Shown one piece after another: positions 33,053-43,269 of a stretch of DNA of 64,000 bases (position 1 is its first letter; each line of letters starts with the position of its first letter). The translations under genes and the position numbers were made by a program. The stretch covers positions 186,001-250,000 of the forward strand of contig JAJPHL010000055.1 in NCBI GenBank assembly GCA_021325275.1, written 5' to 3'. The notes under the pieces were generated by a model. The model was given only the letters and a program-made list of their open reading frames with translations, did not search any database and was not told the DNA's origin. Source of the stretch: Terriglobia bacterium. GTDB taxonomy: Bacteria; Acidobacteriota; Terriglobia; JAJPHL01.

Positions 33053-36000
33053 CTAATGCACCTGGATGATCGCGGTGTTCGACGCGACGCCGTTGGCCGT
33101 CACCACTACCGGGATCGTCGATCCCGGCGTTACGCTCGGAACCACCGCGTTGATTTGGTAGAGTCCCACAAAACTCGGCGCGAGGCCCGCGAACGAGACA
33201 ACCGCGTTCATTCCGCCGATCGAGACGGTCGGCATCGTCGCGTTGTAGAGTGTGCCGTTATTCGGCGTCGGCACACCGCTTGTGAGCGTCGGGGTGACCG
33301 CGCCTAAACCCGTGCAGTAGATCAGCACCACTTCTCCCGCTGTCGCGGGATTCGCCGCCGACACCAGCCCGTAGCCCGTTCCGTGCAGAATCGCGCCCTG
33401 GCCCGCCGTGTTGATCGTGAAAATTCCCGGCGACGTCGCGGCGATCGCCAAGGGCAATGGCGGCGCGTTGCTTCCACCGGTCGCGACGACGACGCTGACC
33501 GAGGAATCGGTGACTTCAAACGGCAGTTGGAAATTGATCTGCGTCGGCGACGCGTAGTAGAGCGGCGCGGTGTACGTCTTCGTCGATCCGATGATGCTCA
33601 CCGACGTTCCGCCGGCCAGCGTTGTGGGCAGCGGCGTCGACGACGCCGTGTCGGTGCTCGCGGCCATGCCCATTCCGAACAGCGACGCGATCGAGCCGGG
33701 CGCCAGCGGCGTTACCGCGAAACTTGCGCCGTTGGTCGCGGCGTTGACCACCGATAGCGCCGACTCCGTGAAGGTGACAGCAGGCAAACCCGTCGAGGAC
33801 GCCGTGATCGTGAACGTTCCCGCGCTCGCGCCCACGGTCACGGTGATGCTCGCCGTTCCCGTGGAATCGGTGGTGACGCTCGACGAGCTTAAGGTCGCGG
33901 AATTCGCCGGAGCAACGGCGAATTGCACCACCACGCCCGCGACTCCGGTGGTTCCTTGCAACACTTGCACCGCGATTTTCTGCGGCAGCACCGTGCCCAC
34001 GTTGGCGGTCTGGTGATTTCCGCTCAATAGCTGCATCGTTTCAGGACTCACGGTGCCGATGCCCGGAACTTTGCGGATGCGATTGTTGCCGGTATCCCAG
34101 AAGAGCAGATTGCCGCCGGCGTCGAGCGCCAATCCTTGCGGCCGCAGAATCTGCGTGACCGTCGGCGGTTGACCGTCGCCATTGAAACCGCCCATTCCGT
34201 CAATGCCGACGATGCGCGTAACAGTTGCATTCACGCGCAGGATGCGGTGATTGCGATCGTCGGAGACAAAAAGATTCCCGTTGTTGGGATCAATCGCCAG
34301 CCCCGACGGCGTGCCGAGGCTCGCCGAAAGCGCCGCACTGCCTTCGCCGTTGGCATCGTAGAAGCAACCTGAAGTGGTGCATGTTCCGCCATTTCCCGCA
34401 ATAGTGGTAATCACGCCCGAAGAAGCTGTTACCTTACGGATCCGCGCGCCAGCATACGAGGAGGCCAGGGAAACTTGCACGAATCGCTCCAAGATGTAGA
34501 GATTGCCCGAGCCGTCGAGCACCAAGTCGACGGGGCCGGCGAGCGTAGCGCTGGTGGCGGGACCGCCGTCGCCGCAGGAAAGCGAAACGCCGCCGTTACA
34601 CAAATTCGTCGCGGCCATGCCCGCGTACGTGCTGATCACGCCCGCCGAGTTCACCACGCGAATGCGGCTATTCCCGTTGTCGGCGATGTACACCGAGCCG
34701 GTGGAGCGATTCACGGCGACCGCCGTGGGATTGAATAGGCCGGCGCTCGTCGCTTGGCCGCCGTCGCCGGGACACGTCGCGGCGCATTGGCCGACGTTGC
34801 CGGTACCCGCAAACGTCGAGATATTTCCCGTGGCCGCCGAGACCATTCGCACTTTGCTGGTGAACGCTTCGGCGATGTAGAGATTGCCGGACGCGTCGAA
34901 ATCGATGCCCAAGGGACCCGCGATGGACGCGAGCAGCGCCGACCCGCCGTCGCCGGACGAGGCGAGCAATCCGTTGCCCGCGACGGTGGTAATCACGCCC
35001 GAGGGCGAAATCTTGCGCACGCGATTTTCGCCGAAATCTGAAATATAGATGTTGCCGAGTTGGTCGGTTTTGATGCCGGCGGGCTCGCAAGTCACCGCCG
35101 CCGAGAGCGGGCACGTGGAAATCGGACCAATGATGCCCGCCGAGGAGGATTGCGCGCCGTCGAGCAATCCGCCGCCCGCATATTTTTGCGGACCCGCGCC
35201 GGTCACCAGTTGCACCGTGCGCGAGAACAACGTTTCCGTCACATAAATCTGCGTCTGCGAAATCACGGTCAGCGACGATGCCGAAAAACCGTTGCCGTTT
35301 CCCAGCGTATACAGCAGGGTCATCGTGCCGGTGTTGTCGATGCGATAGATCAGCGAAATAATCTGGCCGGGAAACCTTACGGCGTCCAGAACGTACACTC
35401 CGTCGGGGCCGATCGCCACGGCCTGCGGATTAAAGAGCGGCGATGCCGTCGCCGTGGTCGGCTTCGACGAGATGGTGCCTGTGCAACCGGCCGTCACGCC
35501 GGGATTGCCGCATCCGGCGAAGGTGTTCACCACGCTGTTCGCGCCCGTGCTCACATGACTGAGCGTGCGCACGCGATTATTCCCGCTATCGACCACGTAC
35601 AACGTGTCGCTGTTGGGATCGTAAGCTAATCCCTGCGGCCCGTTGAGCGTCGCGCTGGCCGTGCCGTCGCCCGCGAATCCTGCGGCGCCGGTGCCAAGAA
35701 TCGTCGCGATGCAGCCGGTCGATACGGTGATGCGCCGCACGCGATTCGCTTGCGAGTCGGAGACGTAGACGTTGCCCGAGCCGTCGATGGCGATTCCGAA
35801 AAGTTGATGAAACGTGGCGTTGGTAGCAGGACATCCGTCGCCGCTATCGCCGTCGGTGCCGTTGCCCGCCACCGTGGTCACGTTGCCGCTGGGATCGATC
35901 TTGCGCAGGCGATGCCCCACCACTTCGGTGACATATAGATTGCCTTTCGCGTCATACATCGCCGACTCCGGAAAATTGAAGGCCGCTTGCGCCGCCGCGC

Positions 36001-36319
36001 CGTCCTGAAATCCCGCCATGCCGGTGCCGGCCAGCGTGCTGATGATGCCGTTGGCCGTTACTTGGCGAATGCGCTGATCCGCTTGGTCGACAATGATCAA
36101 GTTGCCGCAGCTCGGCGACCCTTGCGGGTTCGAGCAAGTGACGCCGGTTGGTTTATTGAGGAATGCCAGTGACGCCGCGCCGCCGTCGCCGGGACCCGTG
36201 GCGGCGCCGCCGGCAACTGTGGAAACTACGCTTTGCGCGGGAAGAAGCGCCGCGAGCAAAGAGAAAAGGCCCGCGAGGATGAGAGAGGAAGAGAGCCCTA
36301 CTGCCAACTTAGACCGCAT
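33053..36319 (-). CDS. Giant secreted NHL-repeat protein with TIGR03437 C-terminal domain
   Basis: 1088 aa. After a signal peptide (LSSSLILAGLFSLLAALLPAQ) come about twelve NHL beta-propeller repeats, each with a phrase like GNLYIADxxxxRIRKV and VAGNG (residues ~30-740). Then a bacterial Ig-like segment (~760-860, QTANVGTVLPQKIAVQV) and the Solibacter C-terminal domain TIGR03437 (~865-1088: NGASFAVTPLAPGSIASLFG, YASPTQINFQLP, AATSPGIFT, VLIYCTGLGAV). The repeats suggest protein or glycan binding on the outer surface. Function not known; the domain is typical of Solibacter relatives. Confidence 0.92.
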   Translation of the reverse strand: MRSKLAVGLSSSLILAGLFSLLAALLPAQSVVSTVAGGAATGPGDGGAASLAFLNKPTGVTCSNPQGSPSCGNLIIVDQADQRIRQVTANGIISTLAGTGMAGFQDGAAAQAAFNFPESAMYDAKGNLYVTEVVGHRLRKIDPSGNVTTVAGNGTDGDSGDGCPATNATFHQLFGIAIDGSGNVYVSDSQANRVRRITVSTGCIATILGTGAAGFAGDGTASATLNGPQGLAYDPNSDTLYVVDSGNNRVRTLSHVSTGANSVVNTFAGCGNPGVTAGCTGTISSKPTTATASPLFNPQAVAIGPDGVYVLDAVRFPGQIISLIYRIDNTGTMTLLYTLGNGNGFSASSLTVISQTQIYVTETLFSRTVQLVTGAGPQKYAGGGLLDGAQSSSAGIIGPISTCPLSAAVTCEPAGIKTDQLGNIYISDFGENRVRKISPSGVITTVAGNGLLASSGDGGSALLASIAGPLGIDFDASGNLYIAEAFTSKVRMVSAATGNISTFAGTGNVGQCAATCPGDGGQATSAGLFNPTAVAVNRSTGSVYIADNGNSRIRVVNSAGVISTYAGMAATNLCNGGVSLSCGDGGPATSATLAGPVDLVLDGSGNLYILERFVQVSLASSYAGARIRKVTASSGVITTIAGNGGTCTTSGCFYDANGEGSAALSASLGTPSGLAIDPNNGNLFVSDDRNHRILRVNATVTRIVGIDGMGGFNGDGQPPTVTQILRPQGLALDAGGNLLFWDTGNNRIRKVPGIGTVSPETMQLLSGNHQTANVGTVLPQKIAVQVLQGTTGVAGVVVQFAVAPANSATLSSSSVTTDSTGTASITVTVGASAGTFTITASSTGLPAVTFTESALSVVNAATNGASFAVTPLAPGSIASLFGMGMAASTDTASSTPLPTTLAGGTSVSIIGSTKTYTAPLYYASPTQINFQLPFEVTDSSVSVVVATGGSNAPPLPLAIAATSPGIFTINTAGQGAILHGTGYGLVSAANPATAGEVVLIYCTGLGAVTPTLTSGVPTPNNGTLYNATMPTVSIGGMNAVVSFAGLAPSFVGLYQINAVVPSVTPGSTIPVVVTANGVASNTAIIQVH

Positions 36320-36346
36320 CGGAAAAGACTATCACGTAATTTCCAC

Positions 36347-36387
36347 TGCCGCTCCGGTGAGCCCTTAGAGGCCGTTCCGGAGCGGCA
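36347..36387 (-). terminator. Hairpin downstream of the FecR-like gene
   Basis: TGCCGCTCCGG (36347-36357) and CCGGAGCGGCA (36377-36387) form an 11-bp perfect stem with a 19-base loop in the gap after the FecR-like stop. There is no strong T-run, so termination would be inefficient or factor-assisted. Confidence 0.5.
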
Positions 36388-36409
36388 AGCAGAATTCAGG
36401 TCTGGGATT

Positions 36410-37723
36410 CTATGGATTGGTACCGCTGACCACGCCGTTGCTGATCGTCAGGCTGGAGTTGGGACCGCTGGAGTTGGCCGCCACCGACGCTCCAATGACC
36501 GCCGCGCCGGCCGCCGTGGGCGCCGCCGCCGCCGTCACCACACCGATGCGCGCTGCCGACGTGGCCGCCGCTGTGCCGGCTGAAGTCGCGCCTTGTCCGG
36601 CGATCGACGTAGCCGCTGCCGCGGAGGACGCACTGGCGCCGGAAGCAACCGGCGAGGCTACCGCGCCCGCCACCGCAGAACTCGTCTGTCCGGCGATCAC
36701 CGTAACCGCGCTCGACGCGGCGGCGACTAGCCCGCGAACCAGCGGCGTGAACTTGACCTTGCCTTCGAACACGACCAAGCGCGTCTTGGTGCCGTCGGTT
36801 TCCACGAAGAAGTCGGTACCGAGTACGCCGCAAATCGCCGTGTTGGTCTTGATCTGCCACTCTTGGCCCGACGGATTCACCATGCCGCGAACTTGCGCGC
36901 GGATGCGTCCGCTGGCCAGTTCGATCGTACTATTGCGCGTCGACGCATTGTGATCCTGGATCGTCATCGAGCTGCCCGATCCCAAGTTCAGGATCGAACC
37001 ATCGGCCAGGACCATGCGCATACGTCCGGCAGCCTCGGTGTTAACCTTATCGTTCAAGAAAATATCTTTGCCCTTGGCCGCCTCTTCTCTCGAATTGGTG
37101 CGCTGGATGTATCCCTTCGGATTCAGCGCCGTGATCGATCCCGCGCGAGCGCCGCTGCCCGTTGACACCGGCTGCGTGCGCTGCGGGTCAGGAGGATCGA
37201 TGTGGGTCGGCACGGTGCGCGCGGTTCCCACCATTCCTTCGGGGATCGTTTCGCTGTCGCCGTAACCTTCGTCGACCATGCGCAGCGATCCGCGCTTGGC
37301 CGCCACGTAGCTGGCGTTGGCCAATCGCGTGACCATGTACTCGCGAGGCTGGCCGGGTTCCGCGTTGATGGCGATTCCCTCGTCGGTGAGCCGCACTTCA
37401 TGGAGGCGTTGGTGCGTGGTGTTCACTTGCATCCGGCCGATGTTCACTTCCGCCGTGACGCCCTCCGCCGTGGTGCGCAAGTTGATGGAGCTATGTTCGC
37501 CCAGAATCAGGCGGTCCGTTGACGACAGACTCAGCACCATCACGCCGCCCGCGCCGGTCTCCACGCGATCGCCGCTGGTCACCAGCGCCGTGGACGTGAC
37601 CGTGCGTCCGTTGACCGTAACCGGTCCCGCGAGACGCGCCGTTCCTACTACATTGTTCGGATTCGCGCTCACGCCAGTCAGCGACAACAGAGCTCCGAGT
37701 AGAGCTGAAATTAGTCCGTACAT
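36410..37723 (-). CDS. FecR-domain envelope protein with alanine-rich tail
   Basis: 437 aa. A hydrophobic N-terminus (MYGLISALLGALLSLTGVSA) leads into two FecR-like beta-helical units: residues ~30-130 (VTSGDRVETGAGGVMVLSL) and ~195-330 (LNDKVNTEAAGRMRMVLADGSILNLGSGSSM, TNTAICGVLGTDFFVE). The last ~100 residues are Ala/Ser/Gly-rich, low complexity, with a final TISNGVVSG. A GGGAGG ribosome site precedes the ATG. FecR domains often sense or present signals at the envelope; no sigma factor gene is next to it, so a classical FecIR role is unlikely. Confidence 0.83.
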   Translation of the reverse strand: MYGLISALLGALLSLTGVSANPNNVVGTARLAGPVTVNGRTVTSTALVTSGDRVETGAGGVMVLSLSSTDRLILGEHSSINLRTTAEGVTAEVNIGRMQVNTTHQRLHEVRLTDEGIAINAEPGQPREYMVTRLANASYVAAKRGSLRMVDEGYGDSETIPEGMVGTARTVPTHIDPPDPQRTQPVSTGSGARAGSITALNPKGYIQRTNSREEAAKGKDIFLNDKVNTEAAGRMRMVLADGSILNLGSGSSMTIQDHNASTRNSTIELASGRIRAQVRGMVNPSGQEWQIKTNTAICGVLGTDFFVETDGTKTRLVVFEGKVKFTPLVRGLVAAASSAVTVIAGQTSSAVAGAVASPVASGASASSAAAATSIAGQGATSAGTAAATSAARIGVVTAAAAPTAAGAAVIGASVAANSSGPNSSLTISNGVVSGTNP

Positions 37724-37991
37724 TCTTTCCTCCCGAGGGGGGCGTCGTAAAAACTACACCACAACAGGCCCGAGTCTACCATGGACCCTTAGTGCCAATT
37801 CGCCTGGGAACCATAGTGTTAACCGGCTAATTAAGGGACGGTCGCGAGTGTCACCCCTACGGTCCATGTCGTGCGGAGGCTTTGCCGCCGCATCTATATC
37901 TCCAGATTGAGGTCCTACGTACCCGCGTACCTTGCAGCCAGCGTCCTATTAGTGGTACAAAGAGGTATTACGTTTTTAGAGGGAGTTGTAA

Positions 37992-39839
37992 ATGCCCAAG
38001 GCTTTCGCCGCCACTGCCGTCCTTGTTTTGTCCGTCCTTTTAAGCGCACAAACACCCACCACCGGTGAAACCCGCGATCCCGCGATCAAACTGCCGGTCG
38101 CCGGACCTGTGGAGATTTTCCCGCTCGACCAATTGCGTCCCGGCATGAAAGGCACCGCGTTCACGGCGTTCGAAGGCAACACGCCTGAGCCGTTTCCCGT
38201 GGAGATCATCGGCCTCATGAAGAATCAGTGGGGACCCGGCCAGGACATCATCATGGCGAAAGTGGGCGGACGCGCCGCCAAGACCGGCGTGGCCGGCGGC
38301 ATGAGCGGATCGCCCGTGTACATCGACGGCAAACTGCTGGGCGCGATTTCGCTGCGCTTCGGACAATTCCTGAACGATCCGATGGCCGGCATCACGCCGA
38401 TCGGATTGATGCTCGAGATCAACGAAAAAGACGGTACGCGTCCCGCGACGATGCAAGCGTCCGCGCCGGCGAAACTGCCGCTGTCCGCGGAAATGCGCGC
38501 GATGCTCGATCCGGCCCGCGTATCCAGCGGCGACGCGTATCTCACTCCGATCGAAACGCCGGTCACTTTTTCGGGACTGAATCCCGGCGTCATGGAGCAA
38601 TTCACGCAAACCTTCCGCGAACTCGGCATGAATCCTGTGTTGGGAGGCGCGAGCTCGGCGCTCGCCAACGAGGAAATCACCAAGGACCCGGCGAAACTCG
38701 CCGCGTCACTTCCGCCCGGCGCTCCCGTGTCGATGGTGCTGATGGACGGGGATCTCTCGATCGCCTCGGGATGCACCGTCACCTACAACGATTTGAAGCA
38801 CGTGCTGATCTGCGGCCATCCTTTCTTGAATTTCGGCAAAGTGGAAATGCCCATGACCACCTCCGACGTCGTCACGACGCTGGGATCGGCCTTCCAGCCC
38901 ACCAAAGTGATGAACGCCGAGCACACCGTGGGCGCATTCGTGCAGGACCGGCACTCCGGCATGCTGGGAATGCTCGGAGAAAAGGCCCACATGATCCCGG
39001 TGGAAGCCACGGTGCACGCCGGCGGCAAGACCAAGACGTATCACTATCAGATGTTCCAGAATTCCAAGTTCACGTCGTTCGTGCTAGTGCTGGCGGCGTT
39101 CAACACGATTTCCGGAATCAACGAATTCGGCGAGGAAGTCACGTATCACGCGCACGCCAAGTTCAGTTTGGCGGGCTATCCCGACGTGAATCTCGAACAG
39201 CTTTACGCCGCGCCGGAAAACGCGCCGGTGCCAGCGCCGCTCACGTTGAGTTTTTGGCTCGGCGATCGCTTCGGAAGAATCTTCAACAACAGTTTTGAGA
39301 GTCCCGATGTCACCAGCGTGAAACTCGACTTCGATTTGCTGCCGGAACGCCGCAGCGCGACCATCGAGCACGTATGGCTCGACAAAACCGAAGCGCACGC
39401 CGGCGACGAACTTTCCGGCCGGGTCTTTTTGCAGACGTATCGCGGCGAACCGGTCACCAAGGACTTCAAGATTCGCATCCCGGCGAACGCGCCCAAGGGC
39501 GACTTGCGCATTCAGTTCTCCGACGCCGACTACGTGAACCGCTATCACAATTTTTTGTTGATGCAAAACCGCGCCCAGACCCTGGGACAAATCGTGAACC
39601 TGCTGAACAAAGAGCAGGCCAACGGGCAACTCTACATCTCCATGATGCAGACCAGTCCCACGGCGCTGGTGGAAGACAAAATCCTTCCCAGCATTCCTTC
39701 GTCGGTGGCCACCGTGATGGACGGCGCGCGCACCAACAATCGCCTGGCGATCACCGGGGAATCCATGCTGGCCCAGGAAATCATTTCGCTCGATCACGTT
39801 CTGTCAGGCATGCAGATCGTGACCGTAACGATCAAGTGA
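37992..39839 (+). CDS. SpoIVB-type S55 peptidase-domain protein
   Basis: 615 aa, with a signal peptide (MPKAFAATAVLVLSVLLSA) and a GAGGGAG ribosome site. Residues ~40-330 match the SpoIVB/S55 peptidase region: LRPGMKGTAFTAFEG, then GGMSGSPVYIDGKLLGAI (GMSGSP at 103-108) and ASGCTVTYNDLKHVLICGHPFLNFG. The C-terminal half is beta-rich. SpoIVB itself is a sporulation signalling protease; non-sporulating Acidobacteriota carry this domain with unknown role. The next gene begins 10 bases after the stop, so the two are probably one unit. Confidence 0.85.
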   Translation: MPKAFAATAVLVLSVLLSAQTPTTGETRDPAIKLPVAGPVEIFPLDQLRPGMKGTAFTAFEGNTPEPFPVEIIGLMKNQWGPGQDIIMAKVGGRAAKTGVAGGMSGSPVYIDGKLLGAISLRFGQFLNDPMAGITPIGLMLEINEKDGTRPATMQASAPAKLPLSAEMRAMLDPARVSSGDAYLTPIETPVTFSGLNPGVMEQFTQTFRELGMNPVLGGASSALANEEITKDPAKLAASLPPGAPVSMVLMDGDLSIASGCTVTYNDLKHVLICGHPFLNFGKVEMPMTTSDVVTTLGSAFQPTKVMNAEHTVGAFVQDRHSGMLGMLGEKAHMIPVEATVHAGGKTKTYHYQMFQNSKFTSFVLVLAAFNTISGINEFGEEVTYHAHAKFSLAGYPDVNLEQLYAAPENAPVPAPLTLSFWLGDRFGRIFNNSFESPDVTSVKLDFDLLPERRSATIEHVWLDKTEAHAGDELSGRVFLQTYRGEPVTKDFKIRIPANAPKGDLRIQFSDADYVNRYHNFLLMQNRAQTLGQIVNLLNKEQANGQLYISMMQTSPTALVEDKILPSIPSSVATVMDGARTNNRLAITGESMLAQEIISLDHVLSGMQIVTVTIK

Positions 39840-39849
39840 GTTATCGATC

Positions 39850-42072
39850 ATGAAAAAATCTCAGTTGTTGTTAGCCTGCGCGGCGCTGGCCGCCGCGTTG
39901 CCGCTGTTTTCCGATAACACGCACGTTTGGCGCACCGACCGCTTCGAGGACTTCGATCGCGGCACGCCCACCAACGTCTCCATGCGCAGTGACGGCGTGT
40001 TGCTGCTCGCGCCGCGCTTCCGCGCCCTCGCCGATCCGCAATTCACCTACATCTGGTCGATCGTCGAAGATAGCAAAGGCCGGCTCTACGCCGCGGGCGG
40101 TTCGCCGGGGAAAGTCGTGCGGATCACCAATGATCCCGCCAAGCCCGGCGTGGAAGCGAAAATCGAAACGGTGCTGACCGCGAAGGAACTGGAAATTCAC
40201 GCCCTGGCCGTCGACGACAAGGACAATGTCTACGCGGCTTCCTCGCCCGATCCGAAAATCTACAAGATCACGCCCGACGGGAAGTCGGATGTTTTCTGGG
40301 AACCGAAAGCCAAGTACGTGTGGGCGCTGGCCTGGGATCCCGCGGGATATTTGTACGTGGCCACCGGCGACAAAGGCGAAATTTTCCGCGTCGATCAAAG
40401 AGGCGATGGCAAAATCTTCTTCTCCACCGACGACTTACACGCGCGCTCGATGGTGTTGGAAAAACGCAAGACTCGCAATAGTCCTTTGATCGTGGGCACC
40501 GATCCCAGCGGATTGATTCTGCGGGTGACGCCGAAAGCCGACGGCACCGGCGAAGGTTTTGTGATGTACGAATCGGGCAAGAAGGAAGTCACGGCGCTGG
40601 CGGTGGTGGAGAACGGTCCGGAAGCGGGCAGCATCTACGCCGCTGCGGTGGGCGACAAGCCGCAACGCGTGCTGCCGATGCCGATTCTTCCCACGCAACA
40701 ACCCTTCATGATCAACAACGCGCCGCCGCCGGTGTTCATTCCGGGTCAAGGATTGCCCGCGTCGGTTCCCGGCGGATCGGAGTTGTATCGCATTCAATCC
40801 GACGGATTCCCGCGCAAGGTTTGGTTCTCGCGCGACGATGTGGTCTACGCGCTGGGCTTTTCTCCCGCTGGAAAAATCCTGATGGCCACGGGAAACAAAG
40901 GCAAGCTCTATCAACTTGACTCCGACGTCCTGCACACCGCGCTCGTGAAAGCGCCGGTGACGCAACTCACCGCCATCTTGCTTTCCTCCAAGGGCGTGAC
41001 GTACACGGGATCGGGGAATATCGGAAAAGTTTTCGAACTGCGTCCCGAGTTCGAGCAGCAAGGCACGTTTGAATCGGAAGTTTTCGATACGCACTTGTTC
41101 GCGCGCTGGGGCCGCGTGAGTTGGAAGAATCAAACGCCCGAATCCACCAGCGTTGTGCTGAACACGCGCAGCGGAAACGTGGACGATCCTACGCGGAACT
41201 GGAGCGGGTGGTCGGCGGATTACAAAACCAAGGCCGGACAGCCGTCGGCCAGTCCCGGAGCGCGTTTCTTGCAATGGAAAGCCACGCTCACGTCCGGCGA
41301 CGGCAAGCATTCACCGCTACTCGACGAAGTGGAGATCGCGTATCTGCCGAAAAACGTCGCGCCGGTGATCGATGAAGTGGAAGCGACGCCGGGCGGCTTC
41401 AAGGGATCGGTCAACACGGTCCAGCCGAACAATCAGCCGCAAACATTGCAGCTCCAGCCGCTCGGCCAGCGCAACAATCCGCAGCCCGTGGTGGTGAACC
41501 AATTCAATCCGCCGATGCAGTTGACGGCGCAACGCGGCTCGCAAGGATTGCGTTGGTCGGCGCACGACGATAACGACGATCAATTGACCTATAGCGTCTA
41601 CATTCGCGGCGTGAATGAGACGTCGTGGAAGCTGCTGAAGGATCACTTGACGGACAAATCGTATTTCTGGGACGCCAACACGTTCCCCGACGGATCGTAC
41701 GTCGCGAAAATCGTGGCCTCCGATGCGCCGTCGAATTCCGAGCAGGACGCCTTGACCGACGAAAAAGAGAGCGCGCCGTTCATCATCGACAACACGCCGC
41801 CGGAAATCCAGAACCTGAAAGCGGTGCGCGAAGGACGCCGCGTGCGCGTGACCTTCCGCGCGGCGGACGCGTTATCGGTGATCCACCGCGGCGAGTTTTC
41901 GGTCGACGGCGGCGACTGGCAATTCGTCCTGCCCGCCGACCAGATCGCCGATTCGCTGCAAGAGGACTATTCGTTCCTCACGGGCGAATTGAGCGCCGGC
42001 GAACACGTGATCGCCGTGCGTGTGTTTGATAAGTGCGAGAACGGCGGCGTAGAAAAAGTTGTGGTGAAGTAG
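39850..42072 (+). CDS. Secreted beta-propeller protein with C-terminal Ig/FN3-like domains
   Basis: 740 aa. Signal peptide MKKSQLLLACAALAAALPLFS. Residues ~30-380 form propeller blades with repeated patterns such as FTYIWSIVEDSKGRLYAAGG, VYAASSPDPKIYKI and YVWALAWDPAGYLYVATGDKGE. Residues ~390-500 hold a segment with ARWGRVSWKNQTPEST, and the end has Ig/FN3-like strands (LRWSAHDDNDDQLTYSVY). It follows the S55 peptidase by 10 bases. Likely acts in the periplasm or outer surface; partner or substrate unknown. Confidence 0.8.
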   Translation: MKKSQLLLACAALAAALPLFSDNTHVWRTDRFEDFDRGTPTNVSMRSDGVLLLAPRFRALADPQFTYIWSIVEDSKGRLYAAGGSPGKVVRITNDPAKPGVEAKIETVLTAKELEIHALAVDDKDNVYAASSPDPKIYKITPDGKSDVFWEPKAKYVWALAWDPAGYLYVATGDKGEIFRVDQRGDGKIFFSTDDLHARSMVLEKRKTRNSPLIVGTDPSGLILRVTPKADGTGEGFVMYESGKKEVTALAVVENGPEAGSIYAAAVGDKPQRVLPMPILPTQQPFMINNAPPPVFIPGQGLPASVPGGSELYRIQSDGFPRKVWFSRDDVVYALGFSPAGKILMATGNKGKLYQLDSDVLHTALVKAPVTQLTAILLSSKGVTYTGSGNIGKVFELRPEFEQQGTFESEVFDTHLFARWGRVSWKNQTPESTSVVLNTRSGNVDDPTRNWSGWSADYKTKAGQPSASPGARFLQWKATLTSGDGKHSPLLDEVEIAYLPKNVAPVIDEVEATPGGFKGSVNTVQPNNQPQTLQLQPLGQRNNPQPVVVNQFNPPMQLTAQRGSQGLRWSAHDDNDDQLTYSVYIRGVNETSWKLLKDHLTDKSYFWDANTFPDGSYVAKIVASDAPSNSEQDALTDEKESAPFIIDNTPPEIQNLKAVREGRRVRVTFRAADALSVIHRGEFSVDGGDWQFVLPADQIADSLQEDYSFLTGELSAGEHVIAVRVFDKCENGGVEKVVVK

Positions 42073-42075
42073 TAG

Positions 42076-42115
42076 CGTGCGGCGGCCGCCGCGCACAAAA
42101 GCCCGCCGCCGCACG
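42076..42115. terminator. Two-way terminator between convergent genes
   Basis: CGTGCGGCGG (42076-42085) pairs with CCGCCGCACG (42106-42115), with a GCGGCGGCCGCCGC palindrome inside. The following plus-strand bases TCTTACTTATTT are T-rich. It lies between the stops of the propeller gene and the cytochrome gene. Confidence 0.6.
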
Positions 42116-42121
42116 TCTTAC

Positions 42122-43189
42122 TTATTTCGCGAATGACGCGTCGTCGACCGGCGCGTTCGGCTTGATCGAAGTGATCGTGCGCGACCACACTCCCTCGGGC
42201 CGCGTGATTTTCACCTTGAACGGCATTTTCACACCTTCCACGTCGCGATAATCCTCGTAGTCGATTTGCGTGGGCAGCGGGCCGAACAGCGTGCCGACTG
42301 AATAGACCTGCCGCAACAGGAGCCCCGAGTCCTTGTCGAAGTAGAAGCGATCATTCGTCGCCGAGCGCTGCGCCGGGAACATCATCAGCGCGTCACGATC
42401 GCCGATTTTCGTCGTACCCACCACGCGCATCGCGGGCGCCGCGCTCAAAATCCGGCTGCCGGGATACACTTCGCTCTCGTGCGCCAGCAGCGGCGCGAGT
42501 TGGTCGGTCACGTGATACACACCCGCGGGACCTTGGCCGGCGGCTTTGCCCCAAGCGTCTTTTCCGTCGCTCACTTCCGTCACAGCGCGATCGGCGGTCT
42601 TGGTTTCGACGGACACTTTGTCACCAGACGCCCGCAATTCCACGGAGGCCGTCTTGCCGTCCGGCTCCGTTTCCGAAGCCTTGGCGACAAACGTCTTGAT
42701 CTTCGCGGCCTTCTCCGCGCCGCCGATCGCCGTGTGATACTTGGCGATGATCTCATCGGCCTTCGGCGCCTGGCCCTGCGGGAAGCGCGTCATCGGAGGC
42801 GGTGGCGCGTTCACCGGCTTCGGCGTCGGCGCGACACCGGTGGGTTGCTGGTTGCCCTGATGGCACGTGAAGCAGGTGATGCGCTGCTGTCCGCGAAACG
42901 CATTCTTGTTGATGTCGCGCGTCATCGTGATCATCTCGCGCGCGGTTTTCTTCATGTTCTTCGCGTCTTTGTCGAAGGCTTGCAGATCGTGGCACCCTTC
43001 ACACGTCACGCCGAGCGCCTGATTGAAATACTCCATCGCGCCGCGCACGCTGGTAGAAGGATCGTCGTTCAGCACCTTGATGTTTTCGAAAGCCTCCGAA
43101 GCTTTCTTGTCGGGAGCGACTTTGGAAAACGGGTTTTGCGCGCAGGCGAGCGCGGCGCACACAGCGAGGGAAAGAAAGAATTTCGTCAT
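42122..43189 (-). CDS. Di-haem c-type cytochrome (photosynthetic reaction centre cytochrome subunit-like family)
   Basis: 355 aa from ATG 43189, with TACAAT (43198-43203) 8 bases upstream. The signal peptide MTKFFLSLAVCAALACA is followed by two haem sites, CEGCH and CFTCH (about residues 64-68 and 107-111). They lie in the arrangement annotated in Acidobacteriota as the reaction-centre cytochrome c family, although no photosystem is involved. The C-terminal ~220 residues form a beta-rich outer-membrane-lipoprotein-like domain. It is periplasmic and presumably carries electrons; partner unknown. Confidence 0.86.
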   Translation of the reverse strand: MTKFFLSLAVCAALACAQNPFSKVAPDKKASEAFENIKVLNDDPSTSVRGAMEYFNQALGVTCEGCHDLQAFDKDAKNMKKTAREMITMTRDINKNAFRGQQRITCFTCHQGNQQPTGVAPTPKPVNAPPPPMTRFPQGQAPKADEIIAKYHTAIGGAEKAAKIKTFVAKASETEPDGKTASVELRASGDKVSVETKTADRAVTEVSDGKDAWGKAAGQGPAGVYHVTDQLAPLLAHESEVYPGSRILSAAPAMRVVGTTKIGDRDALMMFPAQRSATNDRFYFDKDSGLLLRQVYSVGTLFGPLPTQIDYEDYRDVEGVKMPFKVKITRPEGVWSRTITSIKPNAPVDDASFAK

Positions 43190-43269
43190 GGAAGCAGATT
43201 GTACCGCAATCGATTGCCAAACGGCGAGGGGTCAGTTGAATAGGTCTAACCTACGTTCACTAAAGGAGC

